This document shows, in pieces, positions 45,135-55,235 of a stretch of 64,000 nt of DNA. A model generated the notes under the pieces. It made no database searches. It was given only the letters and a program-made list of their open reading frames with translations, and was not told the origin of the DNA. Source of the DNA: Arcanobacterium pluranimalium (GTDB lineage Bacteria > Actinomycetota > Actinomycetes > Actinomycetales > Actinomycetaceae); assembly GCF_016907845.1 (NCBI RefSeq), contig NZ_JAFBCS010000001.1:1054001-1118000 (forward strand). Reading direction: 5' to 3'. The translations under genes were made by a program, and so were the position numbers. The first letter of the stretch is position 1; each line of letters starts with the position of its first letter.

Positions 45135-48100
45135 ACAGCACAATTGACTACCAAGAATTTATTAAGATTTTTGATTTTCCACCAACACACGAGCAAGAGC
45201 AGGTGATTCGGTCTACTGCGCCAGCAATTCTTGTGCTCGCTGGTGCTGGAGCTGGGAAAACTGCCACGATGAGTCAGCGAATTGCGTGGCATATTGCTTC
45301 AGGAATGGTCACGCCACAGCAAGTTCTTGGCTTGACGTTTACTAAAAAAGCAGCTGGTGAATTGAGTGAGCGAGTGGATGCTTATGTCCGTAAAGCTCAG
45401 CGCAAGCTTTCTGATCTGAAAACGACGGGCACGTCAGAACAGAATCAAATTCACGCTAATCAGGAAACTAGTGACGCGGTTGCGAGAAACGCGGAATTTT
45501 CTCAACAAGTTGCCAATCACATACATCAAGAATTTGAACGTCCAACGATTTCCACATATAACTCTTTTGCGTCTGAAATAGCGATGTCCTATGCCATGCT
45601 CATTGGTGAAGATCCGCGTGCACGTCTCATCACTGAAGGTGAACGGTGGCAGATCATGCAAACGATCGTGGCGAATTGGGGAATTGACCAAAATAATCTC
45701 GGTGACTTTGAATGGGCCGAATCGAGTGTAGTTGACACTGCGCTCTCAATGGCAGCTGCAATTATTGATAACAAATGCACTCTTGACGAGGTGCGGAGCT
45801 TCTTCCTCAGCGAAGCTCAGGCTATCGAGGACATCGATGGCGGTATGCGTTTAACAAGCAAGCCTTTCAAAGGAACTGAAGCTTCGAAGGGCTTTACAGA
45901 TCTAAAAAAGGCTATTGTTCCGTTGAAACTGCGAGCTGCAATTGTAGATATAGTCAAGGAGTATTTTGAGTATAAAAAAGCGCACTCGTTAATTGAATAT
46001 GCTGATCAAGTAGCATGGGCGACGAGAATTCTCACTAAGGTTCCCCAAATCGGGCAAGAACTTCGCGCTAAATATAAGTTGATCTTGTTAGATGAATATC
46101 AAGATACCTCTATCAATCAAGCAGAATTTATTGCTGCGGCGTTCCAAGGAGCTGATTCGGTATGTGCGGTAGGCGATCCGAATCAAGCGATCTATGGTTG
46201 GCGTGGTGCTAGTGCAAACGCACTCGCAGACTTTAGTGAAAAATTTGCCGTCAAAGCAGAAAACACATTGAGCCTCTCTGTAGCATTTCGTAATTCGCAA
46301 AATATTCTCAAGGTGGCGAATATTGTTACAAGCGGATTTGAAAAGCTCGATTCGAAGGTAATCGACACTGATATTGACGATAGTGGTTTTGAACGGCCAT
46401 GGCGGACTAAACCCGCAGTTGCGCGCGCGTCGTCTGCATTGCAACTCCAACAACTGCAAGCTGCACCGACTGCTCCAGCAGGCGCGGTGATCCATATACA
46501 CAAGCACTTACGGCAAGATTCTTATCGTGCCATCGCGCGTCAGATAGCGGAAATATTTTCGAACCAGAGCAAAAATGAAAGCTCAAGGAAGACGGCATCT
46601 ACCGGCCTTTCTGCCGCAGTGCTAATACGCAAGCACAAGTATGCTCAAGATGTTATTGCTGCTCTGGAAGAATTCGGTTTGGAGTATGAAGTTGTAGGTG
46701 GCGAACAAATTATTTTGTTGCCAGAGATCCGACTGCTGCGTGCGATTCTCACGCTTGTTTCGACTCCATCTCGTAATGATGCTTTGATGGTCGTCTTGAA
46801 TTACTACGGTATTGGCACGCGTGATCTGCGTATTCTCTCCGATTTTTCACAAAAGCTGCGCAAAGCTCAAGACACGACGTCTCCAGTGCGAAACAGTGTT
46901 GAGTCGTATTCGCGCGCTCTTGAACTCAATCTTGTAGAGGCCATATCTTATATTGAACATGCTGAGCAGCTTTGTGAACTGGGCATGTCTGCTGCCGGTG
47001 CCGTGCGAATTATTGATATTGCGCGCGTAGTTCAAGAAGTTCGATCACATATCAATTTGAATATGCCGGAATTAGTGTTGAAAGTGATCGATGAACTCAA
47101 TCTTTATGCGTTGGCTGAAGCACGCAGCCGGGGGAGTAAACGTCTCAAATCGGCCTTGGCACAATTCGTTGATCTAGCTGCTGATTTCGCCAATAACAAT
47201 CCGCAGTTGGGAATTGGTGATTTTTGCAAGTGGATTGATGCTGTTGAAAGCAAAGAACGGGGAGGATCTGAAGAAAGCGATCAAGAAATATCAATTTTTG
47301 AACTTCGTGAAGAAACAGAACCGCAACCTGATATTGTGCAAATCTTGACCGTTCACGCGGCAAAAGGCCTGGAATGGGACGTAGTAGCTGTACCTGAATT
47401 GGTGGCAGGAGAATTTTCAAACGTGCTGCCAAGCAAAGCTAAGTCGTGGCATACCAGGACGACGTTATTTCCGTATCCTTTGAGATCAGATCGAAAACAT
47501 TTGCCGATTTTCTCTGCGCAAGAGATGCTCAACCACAATCCATATAATGCGATGATTGTGGACAGCAGCAATCCGGCATACTTCCGGAAAGGAATAACCG
47601 GGTGCGTATTCGATGATTACCGCAATCGACTGCTTCCAGAATATGAATCAGGAGAGACTCGCCGCCTGGCTTATGTGGCATTTACCCGCCCCAAATCGCA
47701 CCTGATATTGGGAAGCTATGATTTTAAAGATCTAACGAAAGTTCAGGCAGGTTACGAGAGCAATCTCGGTCGTTCACCTGAAGATCAATCGCTCGAAAAA
47801 TATGCGGTTGAGCAGAGCGTATATCTCAAGGAAATGTATGCCTTTCAGGATCAAACAAAGCAGGTTATTTTTTCGCAAAGTGCGCAAAATCCTGATGCAA
47901 TATCGGAACTTCCGTTCAAAAATATTGAAGATTTTCTCAAATGGGCTCAACCACTCGTGGCAGATGATGGGGAGTTCGCCCCCGGCACTACCGTTACCGA
48001 AAACCACGAAATCCTGTGGCCGCGGGATGTAGATCGAAGCCTAGAATCGCGCCCGCTAAATGTGCAGATAAACAAAATTGACCTCGATGCTATTTCACAG

Positions 48101-48832
48101 AGCCTTGATGAAACCGAAAATATCATTGAGCTGCTGATAGCAGAGCGAAACGCTGCCGGAGGCTCCCTTTCCTATGAAGCTGAGCATTTTACCGCATCGG
48201 GGATTGTTTCTTTGATGAATGATGCTCAAGACTTCTTGATGGATCAAATTCGCCCTATTCCACGTAAGCCGTTACGAGCAGCTCGAATCGGAACCGACGT
48301 TCACGCGCAGATTGCCGAATATTTTAGTGCGCCAAGCACTTTAGATATTGATTCCGTTGCATATCCAGGAGAAATGCCAATTGACGACGATCTCCTTGCC
48401 GATGAACCACGCAGAAACGAGCTCATGGCACGTTTTGAGAGTTCAAGATTTGCAAAATTGCCGCACGTTGCAATTGAACAACCAGTAGAAATATCGCTTC
48501 TATCGACCCCAATTCGTTGCGTCATTGACGCGGTTTTTGACACATCGCATGTCGATAGTCAAAAACCAATAACAATCGTCGATTGGAAAACGGGCAAGCG
48601 CCCCTCAGAGCAGCATATTCAGTCACGACAATTCCAGCTGGAGCTGTATCGTCTTGCCTGGTCTCACGCATACGATGTGCCACTTGAGAATATTGACGCA
48701 TGCTTTTATTACCTCGGCGAAGAGGATCCGCAACGCAGAGAATTGCATGCACAGAACCTCAATCGCGAGATGATTGAAGAAACTATTGCAGAGAAAATCA
48801 GGGAAGGAGAGCAGCTAATTCGGCAAAACTAG
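45131..48832 (+). CDS. adnB: AdnB-type UvrD-like helicase-nuclease subunit
   Basis: Partner of AdnA and probably the lead motor. 1233 residues. Full SF1 helicase set: Q motif FPPTHEQEQVIR, Walker A LAGAGAGKTATM, FTKKAAGEL, motif II LLDEYQDTS, GDPNQAIYGWRGA, QILTVHAAKGLEWDVV and RRLAYVAFTRPKSHLI. The C-terminal RecB nuclease domain has DVHAQIAEYF and TIVDWKTGKRPSEQH, with QFQLELYRLAW. No Fe-S cysteines, as in known AdnB. Overlap with adnA gives the 1:1 stoichiometry expected of the heterodimer. Confidence 0.93.
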   Translation: MNSTIDYQEFIKIFDFPPTHEQEQVIRSTAPAILVLAGAGAGKTATMSQRIAWHIASGMVTPQQVLGLTFTKKAAGELSERVDAYVRKAQRKLSDLKTTGTSEQNQIHANQETSDAVARNAEFSQQVANHIHQEFERPTISTYNSFASEIAMSYAMLIGEDPRARLITEGERWQIMQTIVANWGIDQNNLGDFEWAESSVVDTALSMAAAIIDNKCTLDEVRSFFLSEAQAIEDIDGGMRLTSKPFKGTEASKGFTDLKKAIVPLKLRAAIVDIVKEYFEYKKAHSLIEYADQVAWATRILTKVPQIGQELRAKYKLILLDEYQDTSINQAEFIAAAFQGADSVCAVGDPNQAIYGWRGASANALADFSEKFAVKAENTLSLSVAFRNSQNILKVANIVTSGFEKLDSKVIDTDIDDSGFERPWRTKPAVARASSALQLQQLQAAPTAPAGAVIHIHKHLRQDSYRAIARQIAEIFSNQSKNESSRKTASTGLSAAVLIRKHKYAQDVIAALEEFGLEYEVVGGEQIILLPEIRLLRAILTLVSTPSRNDALMVVLNYYGIGTRDLRILSDFSQKLRKAQDTTSPVRNSVESYSRALELNLVEAISYIEHAEQLCELGMSAAGAVRIIDIARVVQEVRSHINLNMPELVLKVIDELNLYALAEARSRGSKRLKSALAQFVDLAADFANNNPQLGIGDFCKWIDAVESKERGGSEESDQEISIFELREETEPQPDIVQILTVHAAKGLEWDVVAVPELVAGEFSNVLPSKAKSWHTRTTLFPYPLRSDRKHLPIFSAQEMLNHNPYNAMIVDSSNPAYFRKGITGCVFDDYRNRLLPEYESGETRRLAYVAFTRPKSHLILGSYDFKDLTKVQAGYESNLGRSPEDQSLEKYAVEQSVYLKEMYAFQDQTKQVIFSQSAQNPDAISELPFKNIEDFLKWAQPLVADDGEFAPGTTVTENHEILWPRDVDRSLESRPLNVQINKIDLDAISQSLDETENIIELLIAERNAAGGSLSYEAEHFTASGIVSLMNDAQDFLMDQIRPIPRKPLRAARIGTDVHAQIAEYFSAPSTLDIDSVAYPGEMPIDDDLLADEPRRNELMARFESSRFAKLPHVAIEQPVEISLLSTPIRCVIDAVFDTSHVDSQKPITIVDWKTGKRPSEQHIQSRQFQLELYRLAWSHAYDVPLENIDACFYYLGEEDPQRRELHAQNLNREMIEETIAEKIREGEQLIRQN

Positions 48833-48839
48833 CGCGCGA

Positions 48840-49859
48840 TTACTCGGCGGATGCTGGAGTTTCTGTAGTGAAAGAAGCTTCCTCAGCCAGATCCACTGAA
48901 GCGTCCGGCACGAATGCATCGACCTGCCATGAGGGGCCGAAGGATAGCTCAGGATCAGCTTCAATATCAGCAGCCAGATCGTTGAGCATCTGGGTGGCGT
49001 CATCAATAACGGACTGGTCTTGCATTCGGATTCCGAAGAGTAGCCAGCGTAGAAGCGCCATCTCACTCATGAGTATTGAACGGTTGAGGAAATTTTCGTC
49101 AACGTCGTGATTGAGAGCGTTCTGATAGGACTCGAACACAGCGTCGAACTCGTCGTCGGGAAGCGAAGAAACGAGCGAAGCGAAATCCAACGCTGGATCT
49201 CCAACTTGAGTTTCGCCAAAACCTAGTACGCAGGAAACAGTGCCCTCCGACCATAGGAAATTCTCTTCAGCAACATCGCCGTGGATGACAGTCGGAACGA
49301 AATTCCACAACAGTCCATTTTCCAAGGCCTGTTCCCAGCGTTTACGCAGCACTACAGGGATCGTGGTAATTTTCTCGGCTTCGCGTAACTCTGTGAGCAA
49401 GCGAGTGCGCCACGTCTGCGGATCGTAATGAGGCATTCCGGCGCGGTCAATAACTGCAGTGCTCAGAGAGTGGATCGAGGCCAAAGTTCTGCCAAGCTCG
49501 TGCGCAGCCGCTGGAGAAATGTCATCGAAAGAACGTATTTTTCCAAGTGGGGCAGGGTAGACGAGCGCACGGCCATGCGTCAATGGAGCAAAACCAGCTG
49601 GTCGAAGCACGTCAAAAGGAAGCTGCCCTGAACGCAGTTCTTGCAAGAGCGACTGCGCAACTGCAGCTTCTGCCTCGAGAATAGTTCCAGCATATGCATG
49701 AAGCGGGTATTTCACAACCCATCGTTTCCCCGATTCATCAAGCACGCCAGTGTAATAGAAATCAGACGTGCGCATGATAGGCTCACGTGTTCCTACGGGA
49801 CGGAGACCGTCGACTGCGACGACGGCAAGAGCTGCAAGATGAAGAGGCGTAACTTTCAC
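48840..49859 (-). CDS. kinase-fold (aminoglycoside phosphotransferase-like) protein lacking the metal Asp
   Basis: 339 residues. Residue Lys50 (WVVKYP) is the ATP lysine, and the Brenner motif VIHGDVAEENFLW gives His193, Asp195 and Asn200. The next motif, which should read IDF/IDW-x-x with a metal-binding Asp, reads CVLGFGETQVGDPALDFA, with Gly at position 213. It could be an altered kinase or a pseudokinase. An acidic tail of 40 residues follows. It is convergent with adnB, with only seven bases between, and divergent from prfB. No basis for calling it a resistance gene. Confidence 0.8.
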   Translation of the reverse strand: MKVTPLHLAALAVVAVDGLRPVGTREPIMRTSDFYYTGVLDESGKRWVVKYPLHAYAGTILEAEAAVAQSLLQELRSGQLPFDVLRPAGFAPLTHGRALVYPAPLGKIRSFDDISPAAAHELGRTLASIHSLSTAVIDRAGMPHYDPQTWRTRLLTELREAEKITTIPVVLRKRWEQALENGLLWNFVPTVIHGDVAEENFLWSEGTVSCVLGFGETQVGDPALDFASLVSSLPDDEFDAVFESYQNALNHDVDENFLNRSILMSEMALLRWLLFGIRMQDQSVIDDATQMLNDLAADIEADPELSFGPSWQVDAFVPDASVDLAEEASFTTETPASAE

Positions 49860-50024
49860 ATCTCAAAGCTACCGAGAAATGAACAAAAATAACATTTCAC
49901 ACTCCGCGTATTTCAAGACTGCCTATCAAAAGGCCAGTACGCTTCACGCCAATACACACAGCGTAAGCGCCCTCACGGCTTTCCTGGCAGATCAATTCCT
50001 CCTGATGCCGTAGAATAAGGAACC

Positions 50025-51155
50025 GTGGCCACTGATTATAACGTTGAAATTGAAAAGCTCCGCCGAACCTATACACAGATTGAGGCGGTAACTGACGTAC
50101 CTAAACTCACGAAGCTCATTGCGGAGTTGACTGAAGAATCATCTAATCCTGAGCTGTGGAATGATCCAGAAGCAGCGCAAGCACTGACGTCCAAGCTCTC
50201 TCATGCGAAATCAGTGTTGGAAAAGATTGAGCAGATGAGATCGCGTATCGAGGATATTGAAACTCTTGTGGAAATGGCGCAAGAGGAATCTGTTACCGAT
50301 GCCGACGCCGGTGCCGAGCTTTTCGCCGAGGCCGACGAAGAACTTGCCAAGGTTTCAACCGCTTTGGCTGATTTAGAAGTAAAGACGCTCCTTTCCGGGG
50401 AATACGACGAGCGAAACGCCGTCGTCACTATTCGTTCGGGAGCTGGCGGCGTGGATGCTGCGGACTGGGCACAAATGCTACAACGTATGTATCTGCGCTG
50501 GGCAGAGCGTCATGGTTACGCAACCAAAGTGATGGACACCTCCTACGCCGAAGAAGCGGGCATCAAGTCCACAACCTTTGAGGTTTCGGCGCCTTATGCT
50601 TACGGAACACTTTCTGTTGAGGCGGGCACGCATCGTCTCGTGCGCATTTCACCGTTCGATAACCAAGGACGGCGTCAAACCTCCTTTGCGGCGGTCGAAG
50701 TAATTCCGCTGATCGAAACTACCGACCACATTGAGATTCCGGAATCGGAACTCAAAATTGACGTGTTCCGCTCATCTGGTCCGGGTGGCCAGTCCGTGAA
50801 CACTACCGACTCGGCAGTGCGAATGACCCATATCCCTACCGGTATCGTGGTGTCGATGCAGGACGAAAAATCGCAGATTCAAAACCGTGCCTCGGCACTG
50901 CGAGTATTGCAATCGCGGCTTTTGCAGTTGCGCCATGAAGAAGAGCAGGCGAAGAAGAAAGAACTAGCTGGTGATGTGAAAGCTTCATGGGGTGATCAGA
51001 TGCGCTCTTACGTCTTGCATCCGTACCAGATGGTCAAAGACTTGCGCACCAACTATGAAGTCGGAAATACGGATTCGGTCTTCGACGGCGATCTCGACGG
51101 TTTCATCGACGCCGGAATCCGGTGGCGCCACGGTCAGCTTGAGGAAAACAAGTAG
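50025..51155 (+). CDS. prfB: peptide chain release factor 2
   Basis: Reads UGA and UAA and triggers peptide release. 376 residues from GTG at 50025, with AAGGA four bases upstream and TAGAAT at 50009-50014 as a likely -10, so the leader is very short. The anticodon-like SPF tripeptide is in [16 protein letters not shown] and the catalytic GGQ in [17 protein letters not shown]. The reading frame is continuous; there is no in-frame UGA or programmed frameshift. Precedes ftsEX, the common actinobacterial order. Confidence 0.96.
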   Translation: MATDYNVEIEKLRRTYTQIEAVTDVPKLTKLIAELTEESSNPELWNDPEAAQALTSKLSHAKSVLEKIEQMRSRIEDIETLVEMAQEESVTDADAGAELFAEADEELAKVSTALADLEVKTLLSGEYDERNAVVTIRSGAGGVDAADWAQMLQRMYLRWAERHGYATKVMDTSYAEEAGIKSTTFEVSAPYAYGTLSVEAGTHRLVRISPFDNQGRRQTSFAAVEVIPLIETTDHIEIPESELKIDVFRSSGPGGQSVNTTDSAVRMTHIPTGIVVSMQDEKSQIQNRASALRVLQSRLLQLRHEEEQAKKKELAGDVKASWGDQMRSYVLHPYQMVKDLRTNYEVGNTDSVFDGDLDGFIDAGIRWRHGQLEENK

Positions 51156-51230
51156 ACGAGTAACGCGTAGCTCGCACGTCTATACGCAAATAACGGCAAG
51201 TGAGCCGACTGCGCGAAGTGTCAGTTCTTC

Positions 51231-51265
51231 GCGATCACTATCTTCTCTGCGCGATCACTATCTTC
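51231..51265 (+). repeat. 15-base direct repeat between prfB and ftsE
   Basis: GCGATCACTATCTTC occurs at 51231-51245 and again at 51251-51265, 20 bases apart. The rest of 51156-51399 shows no gene; it should contain the ftsE promoter. Confidence 0.55.
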
Positions 51266-51399
51266 ACATCGAACCACAAAATGTGATCTGATGCGATTTG
51301 CGCATTTTTTAGTGCCTCATCGGCGCGCCTTGTTCTGTCCAAAATAAATAACAATAAGGTAACTAATGACCAATACCCGTTGCTAGGGCGTGAAAAGTA

Positions 51400-52089
51400 A
51401 TGATCAATTTTGAAAATGTTACGAAACTTTATGCGAAAGGGGCAGCCCCTGCGCTTGATCAAGTGTCTCTCACTATCGAGCGGGGAGACTTCGTCTTTCT
51501 CGTTGGTGCATCAGGATCAGGCAAATCAACGATGCTCTCGTTGATATCCGCTGAGACTGCGCCAACCTCAGGCAAAGTATTCGTGCTTGGAAAAGATCTA
51601 GCAGGAGTATCGGCACGTCGAGTGCCTTTCTTGCGCCGGCAAATTGGTTACGTATTCCAAGACTTCCGATTGCTATCTGAAAAGAACGTATTCGACAATG
51701 TGGCTTTGGCAATGCAAGTGCTTGGAAAGTCGCGACACGCCATACGTAAAGAAGTGCCAAAGGTTCTCGAGTTGGTTGGACTGGATGGCAAAGAAAGCCG
51801 CCGCATGTATGAGCTATCGGGTGGCGAAAAGCAACGCGTTGCTATTGCCCGCGCTATGGTCAATCGCCCCGAGTTGTTGCTGGCAGACGAGCCAACTGGA
51901 AACCTCGATCACGAGACGGCACTCGGTATTATGCGTCTTTTGGATCGAATCAACCGTCAAGGAACCACGGTAGTTATGGCCACTCATGATCGTGCGATTG
52001 TTGATCAGCTGCGTAAACGCGTCGTGGAGCTGTCTGATGGTCGGATTGTGCGCGATCAGGAGCGTGGAGCATACGGAGGAGCTCGGTAA
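51400..52089 (+). CDS. ftsE: cell-division ABC ATPase FtsE
   Basis: ATPase of the FtsEX complex that switches on septal peptidoglycan hydrolases. 229 residues. Walker [14 protein letters not shown] loop [12 protein letters not shown], signature [18 protein letters not shown], Walker [16 protein letters not shown] loop VMATHDRAI. One base of overlap with ftsX. The M23 hydrolase gene follows in the same operon. Confidence 0.96.
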   Translation: MINFENVTKLYAKGAAPALDQVSLTIERGDFVFLVGASGSGKSTMLSLISAETAPTSGKVFVLGKDLAGVSARRVPFLRRQIGYVFQDFRLLSEKNVFDNVALAMQVLGKSRHAIRKEVPKVLELVGLDGKESRRMYELSGGEKQRVAIARAMVNRPELLLADEPTGNLDHETALGIMRLLDRINRQGTTVVMATHDRAIVDQLRKRVVELSDGRIVRDQERGAYGGAR

Positions 52090-52997
52090 TGAAGTTACGT
52101 TTTATTCTTTCCCAAACCGTCAAAGGTTTGCGTGGCAACCTAGCAATGGCCTTCTCCGTAACGCTGGTTACCTTCGTATCCTTGCTCTTCATCGGCGCTG
52201 CGATCTTGTTGCAAACCCAGATCGGGAATCTCAAAAATGACTGGTACGACAAGGTTGAAGTGTCGGCATTTATGTGCCCGCAACATTCGCAACGTGCCCA
52301 GTGCGCAGCAGGTGAAGCGTCTCAAGAACAGATTGACGATATTGCCAAATTCCTTGAAACCAAGGAAATGAAGCCCTACATTGCTGAAGTCTATTTTGAA
52401 TCGAAAGACGACGCGTTGAAGGCTTTCAAGAAGCAGATGGCCGATTCGGCCTGGGCCGACGCGATGACTGCCGATCAAATGCAACCCTCCTACCGAGTGA
52501 AGCTTGTTAACCCGCAAGAATACAAGGTGGTCGCGGACGCTCTGGAGGGACGCGCGGGCGTGGAATCCGTCGTCGACCAGAGAAAACAACTTGAGCCACT
52601 GTTTAATACGCTCAACAATTTCACCTTGGTTTCTGGTGGTCTGGCTGTGGTCATGGTGATTACTGCGATGCTGCTCATTCCATCAACGATCCGGCTTTCG
52701 GCGATGTTCCGCAGGAATGAAACAGAAATTCTGCGCTACGTTGGCGCCTCTAATAAGATGATTCAGTTGCCGTTCATACTCGAAGGAATTATTGCTTCGC
52801 TGGTCGGAGCCGTGCTGGCAATATTGAGTTTGTGGACTGTGGTGGAATTCCTGATCAAGGATTGGTTTGGTTCTACGTGGGTGCAGATTGTGGGCACCAA
52901 GGACGTGCTAATTCTTAGCCCGATTTTGCTTGTTGCGGCAATTGTGATTGCCTCCTTTGCCTCATTCTTCGCACTCAGAAGGTACACGCGAGTCTAG
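52089..52997 (+). CDS. ftsX: cell-division protein FtsX
   Basis: Membrane partner of FtsE that relays ATPase cycles to the extracytoplasmic hydrolase. 302 residues with four helices: one at about 22-42, then an extracellular domain of about 130 residues with two Cys (FMCPQHSQRAQCA), then three at about 178-200, 225-250 and 275-297. RLSAMFRRNETEILRYVGASNKMIQLPFILEG is the conserved FtsX cytoplasmic loop. The Cys-containing insertion is where interaction with the hydrolase is expected. Confidence 0.95.
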   Translation: MKLRFILSQTVKGLRGNLAMAFSVTLVTFVSLLFIGAAILLQTQIGNLKNDWYDKVEVSAFMCPQHSQRAQCAAGEASQEQIDDIAKFLETKEMKPYIAEVYFESKDDALKAFKKQMADSAWADAMTADQMQPSYRVKLVNPQEYKVVADALEGRAGVESVVDQRKQLEPLFNTLNNFTLVSGGLAVVMVITAMLLIPSTIRLSAMFRRNETEILRYVGASNKMIQLPFILEGIIASLVGAVLAILSLWTVVEFLIKDWFGSTWVQIVGTKDVLILSPILLVAAIVIASFASFFALRRYTRV

Positions 52998-53021
52998 AAG
53001 CCGACCGAAAGTTTGCATTCT

Positions 53022-54338
53022 ATGAGGAAGAAGTTCTTAACAACAGTTGCGGCGTTCACGCTGGTATTCACCGGGTTAGCAGTCAATATTCCTGCTAATG
53101 CGGCGGATCGTGACGATCTCGTTAATCAGCAGAACGAAAAGCAGAAACGTATCGATGCTCTGACCTCGCAACTTGAGGGAATCGACGTCAATATTCAACA
53201 GACGTATCTGGACTTTGAAAAGACTCGATCCCAGCTTCCCGCTGCTGAACAGGCAGTACTTGATGCCCAAAATCAACTTTCTGCATCCCAGCGTGAGGCA
53301 GAGGCGAATGCTGCGATGCTGAGCGCTGCTCAAGCCGAACTGGGCAATATTTCTCGCGATATTGATAAAGCTAAAGACGCCGCTGAGCAGTCACGAAAGT
53401 CTTTGGGAGAATTTGCTCGGGCAACTTATCGTGGTGAGACTGGTCCGAGCACTGTGGATCTAGTTTTTGGATCCAGTTCAGCGCAGGATTTTATCGACTC
53501 CTACCGGATCAATTCGGCTATTGCGCGCACGCAGACGTTTGCGCTCACCGAACATGAGCAGGCGACAGCGAGTGCCAAGAATCGTCAAGCCCGTCAAAGC
53601 GCGGTGGAGAGCACTATTGAGGAGCTAAAGGCTAAGGCAGATGCCCTCGTTGCCCAGAACAAAGAGCGAAAAGCCACCGCCGATCAAAAGCGCGGTGAAT
53701 TGAACTCGCTCCTTGCTAAAATCGACAATCAACATCGCGCTCTTGAAAATCTCAAAGATGTAACGAATGCGTCGATTTTGCAAACAGTCTCCGAGCGGCA
53801 AGCAATTGCCACGGAGATCGCCAAAATTGATGAAGAGAACCGGCGAAAGGCGGCTGAAGCTGCAGCTGCTGGACGAAATGGTGGAACTGCCAACACTTCT
53901 GGCGGCGCTTATTGGCTGCACCCGCCAATTCCTGCGCCAGTGTATGTGACCTCGCCTATGGGTCGGCGCTATCATCCGGTCACAGGATCGTGGACTTATC
54001 ACGAGGGCGTGGACTTGCGCTCTCCGTGCGGTGAGGTACAGCGCGCAGGTGCGGGCGGCGTCGTCGTGAAAACTGTGCCGGCATCGGTAGGTGGTTTTGG
54101 CGGCAACCAAGTGTGGATCAACCATGGCGTGGTGAACGGTTCGTCGTGGATCACGGTGCATCTGCATCTCACAACGATCGGTGTGCAGGTGGGGCAGCAG
54201 GTGAGCCAAGGGCAAGTTATTGGCACGACTGGTCAGACGGGTCGCGTGACGGGTTGCCACGTGCACTACGAGGTGTGGAAAGACGGCGTCGCCATCGATC
54301 CGATGACGCTTCCGGGCTTCACGCAGCGCGATTACTAA
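53022..54338 (+). CDS. M23-family peptidoglycan endopeptidase, EnvC/RipC-like
   Basis: Secreted hydrolase or hydrolase activator controlled by FtsEX. ATG at 53022 gives about 438 residues; the in-frame TTG at 53013 is less likely. Signal peptide: RKK, hydrophobic core, cleavage near ANAAD (residue 28). Residues 30-280 are two coiled coils (QNEKQKRIDALTSQLEGID... and EIAKIDEENRRKAAEAAAAG), as in EnvC. The C-terminal LytM domain keeps its zinc ligands: HEGVDLRSPCG (His, Asp) and CHVHYEVWKDG (HxH), plus WITVHLHL. So it should be catalytically active, unlike EnvC itself. Gene order ftsE-ftsX-hydrolase-smpB is typical of actinobacteria. Confidence 0.92.
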   Translation: MRKKFLTTVAAFTLVFTGLAVNIPANAADRDDLVNQQNEKQKRIDALTSQLEGIDVNIQQTYLDFEKTRSQLPAAEQAVLDAQNQLSASQREAEANAAMLSAAQAELGNISRDIDKAKDAAEQSRKSLGEFARATYRGETGPSTVDLVFGSSSAQDFIDSYRINSAIARTQTFALTEHEQATASAKNRQARQSAVESTIEELKAKADALVAQNKERKATADQKRGELNSLLAKIDNQHRALENLKDVTNASILQTVSERQAIATEIAKIDEENRRKAAEAAAAGRNGGTANTSGGAYWLHPPIPAPVYVTSPMGRRYHPVTGSWTYHEGVDLRSPCGEVQRAGAGGVVVKTVPASVGGFGGNQVWINHGVVNGSSWITVHLHLTTIGVQVGQQVSQGQVIGTTGQTGRVTGCHVHYEVWKDGVAIDPMTLPGFTQRDY

Positions 54339-54554
54339 CGGCAGACGACGCGTGGTCGCGAGTCAAGCGGTGGTCGCACCTTGCGTGCGGTGCGCTACGG
54401 CGAGGACAGTGCGGGTGGCTGGGAAGTTTTTCGACAGTTCGACGCGCGGGTGCTTGTGTTGTTAAAGTATTGCCTGTGTAATTGCACTACAGAGTGCACG
54501 CACTGACGGCGTTTGCCGTGTGTTGATACGTGTATTGATAAGGAGGAGGTTTGC

Positions 54555-55088
54555 ATGGCTAAGAAGAGTCAATCTGCGCCAAAACTGACTCCTGCGCAGA
54601 AAGCCAAAGCTGAAGCTGATGCTAAACACGTGATTGCGCGTAACAAAAAGGCGCGCCACGATTATAATATAGACAAGGTTTACGAAGCTGGGCTGGTACT
54701 TTCTGGTACGGAAGTGAAAGCTTTGCGAATGGGGCGTGCCTCGCTCACTGAAGCCTGGATTGAGTTCGACCGGCATGGAGAGGCTTGGCTGATCGGTGCC
54801 AATATTCCGATCTATGCGATGGGGTCGTGGACGAATCATAAGCCGACTCAAAAGCGCAAGCTTTTGCTGCATCGTGATGAGATTCGTTCGCTCGCTTTGA
54901 AAGTGCGCGATAAGGGCACGACTGTGGTGCCGTTGGAACTGTATTTTATTCACGGTCGGGCGAAAGTTGAGATTGCGCTGGCACATGGAAAGCACGAATG
55001 GGACAAACGCGAGACCTTGCGACGCCGCCAAGACCAGCGCGAAGCCGAGCGGGCGATGTCTGAGGCACGTAAGAAGCAGCGTTATTAG
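54555..55088 (+). CDS. smpB: SsrA-binding protein SmpB
   Basis: Binds tmRNA and carries it to stalled ribosomes for trans-translation. ATG at 54555 follows AAGGAGGAG; 177 residues, including a 20-residue Ala/Lys-rich N-terminal extension. Core: ARHDYNIDKVYEAGLVLSGT, EVKALRMGRASLTEAW and HGRAKVEIALAHGKHEWDKR, with the basic tail RQDQREAERAMSEARKKQRY. The tmRNA gene lies 236 bases downstream. After the TAG stop the same frame stays open for 52 codons and encodes Val-Ala-Lys repeats (see findings). Confidence 0.97.
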   Translation: MAKKSQSAPKLTPAQKAKAEADAKHVIARNKKARHDYNIDKVYEAGLVLSGTEVKALRMGRASLTEAWIEFDRHGEAWLIGANIPIYAMGSWTNHKPTQKRKLLLHRDEIRSLALKVRDKGTTVVPLELYFIHGRAKVEIALAHGKHEWDKRETLRRRQDQREAERAMSEARKKQRY

Positions 55089-55163
55089 ATCGCTTTGCGC
55101 TCAGCGGGTTCTGATGTGAGGCGAGCTAGTGCATCGGTTGAGCTTGGTGTGAGATCTGTGCGA

Positions 55164-55235
55164 GTTGCGAGAGTCGCCAAAGTCGCCAAAGCTGTGAAAG
55201 CTGCGAGGGTTGCGAAAGTTTTGGAAGTTCTGGAA
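55164..55235 (+). repeat. eight degenerate 9-base repeats behind smpB
   Basis: Units such as GTCGCCAAA (twice, 55173-55190), GCTGTGAAA, GTTGCGAAA and GTTCTGGAA follow one another at exactly nine bases. Read in the smpB frame they give VAR-VAK-VAK-AVK-AAR-VAK-VLE-VLE. Confidence 0.75.

Noticed and set aside
48840-49859. Aminoglycoside resistance gene
   Set aside because: Only the kinase fold is shared; the metal Asp is missing and the context is a conserved housekeeping locus.
50025-50110. Programmed +1 frameshift in prfB
   Set aside because: The frame is continuous from GTG 50025 through the coiled N-terminal domain; there is no in-frame UGA or upstream Shine-Dalgarno-like CTTTGA signal.
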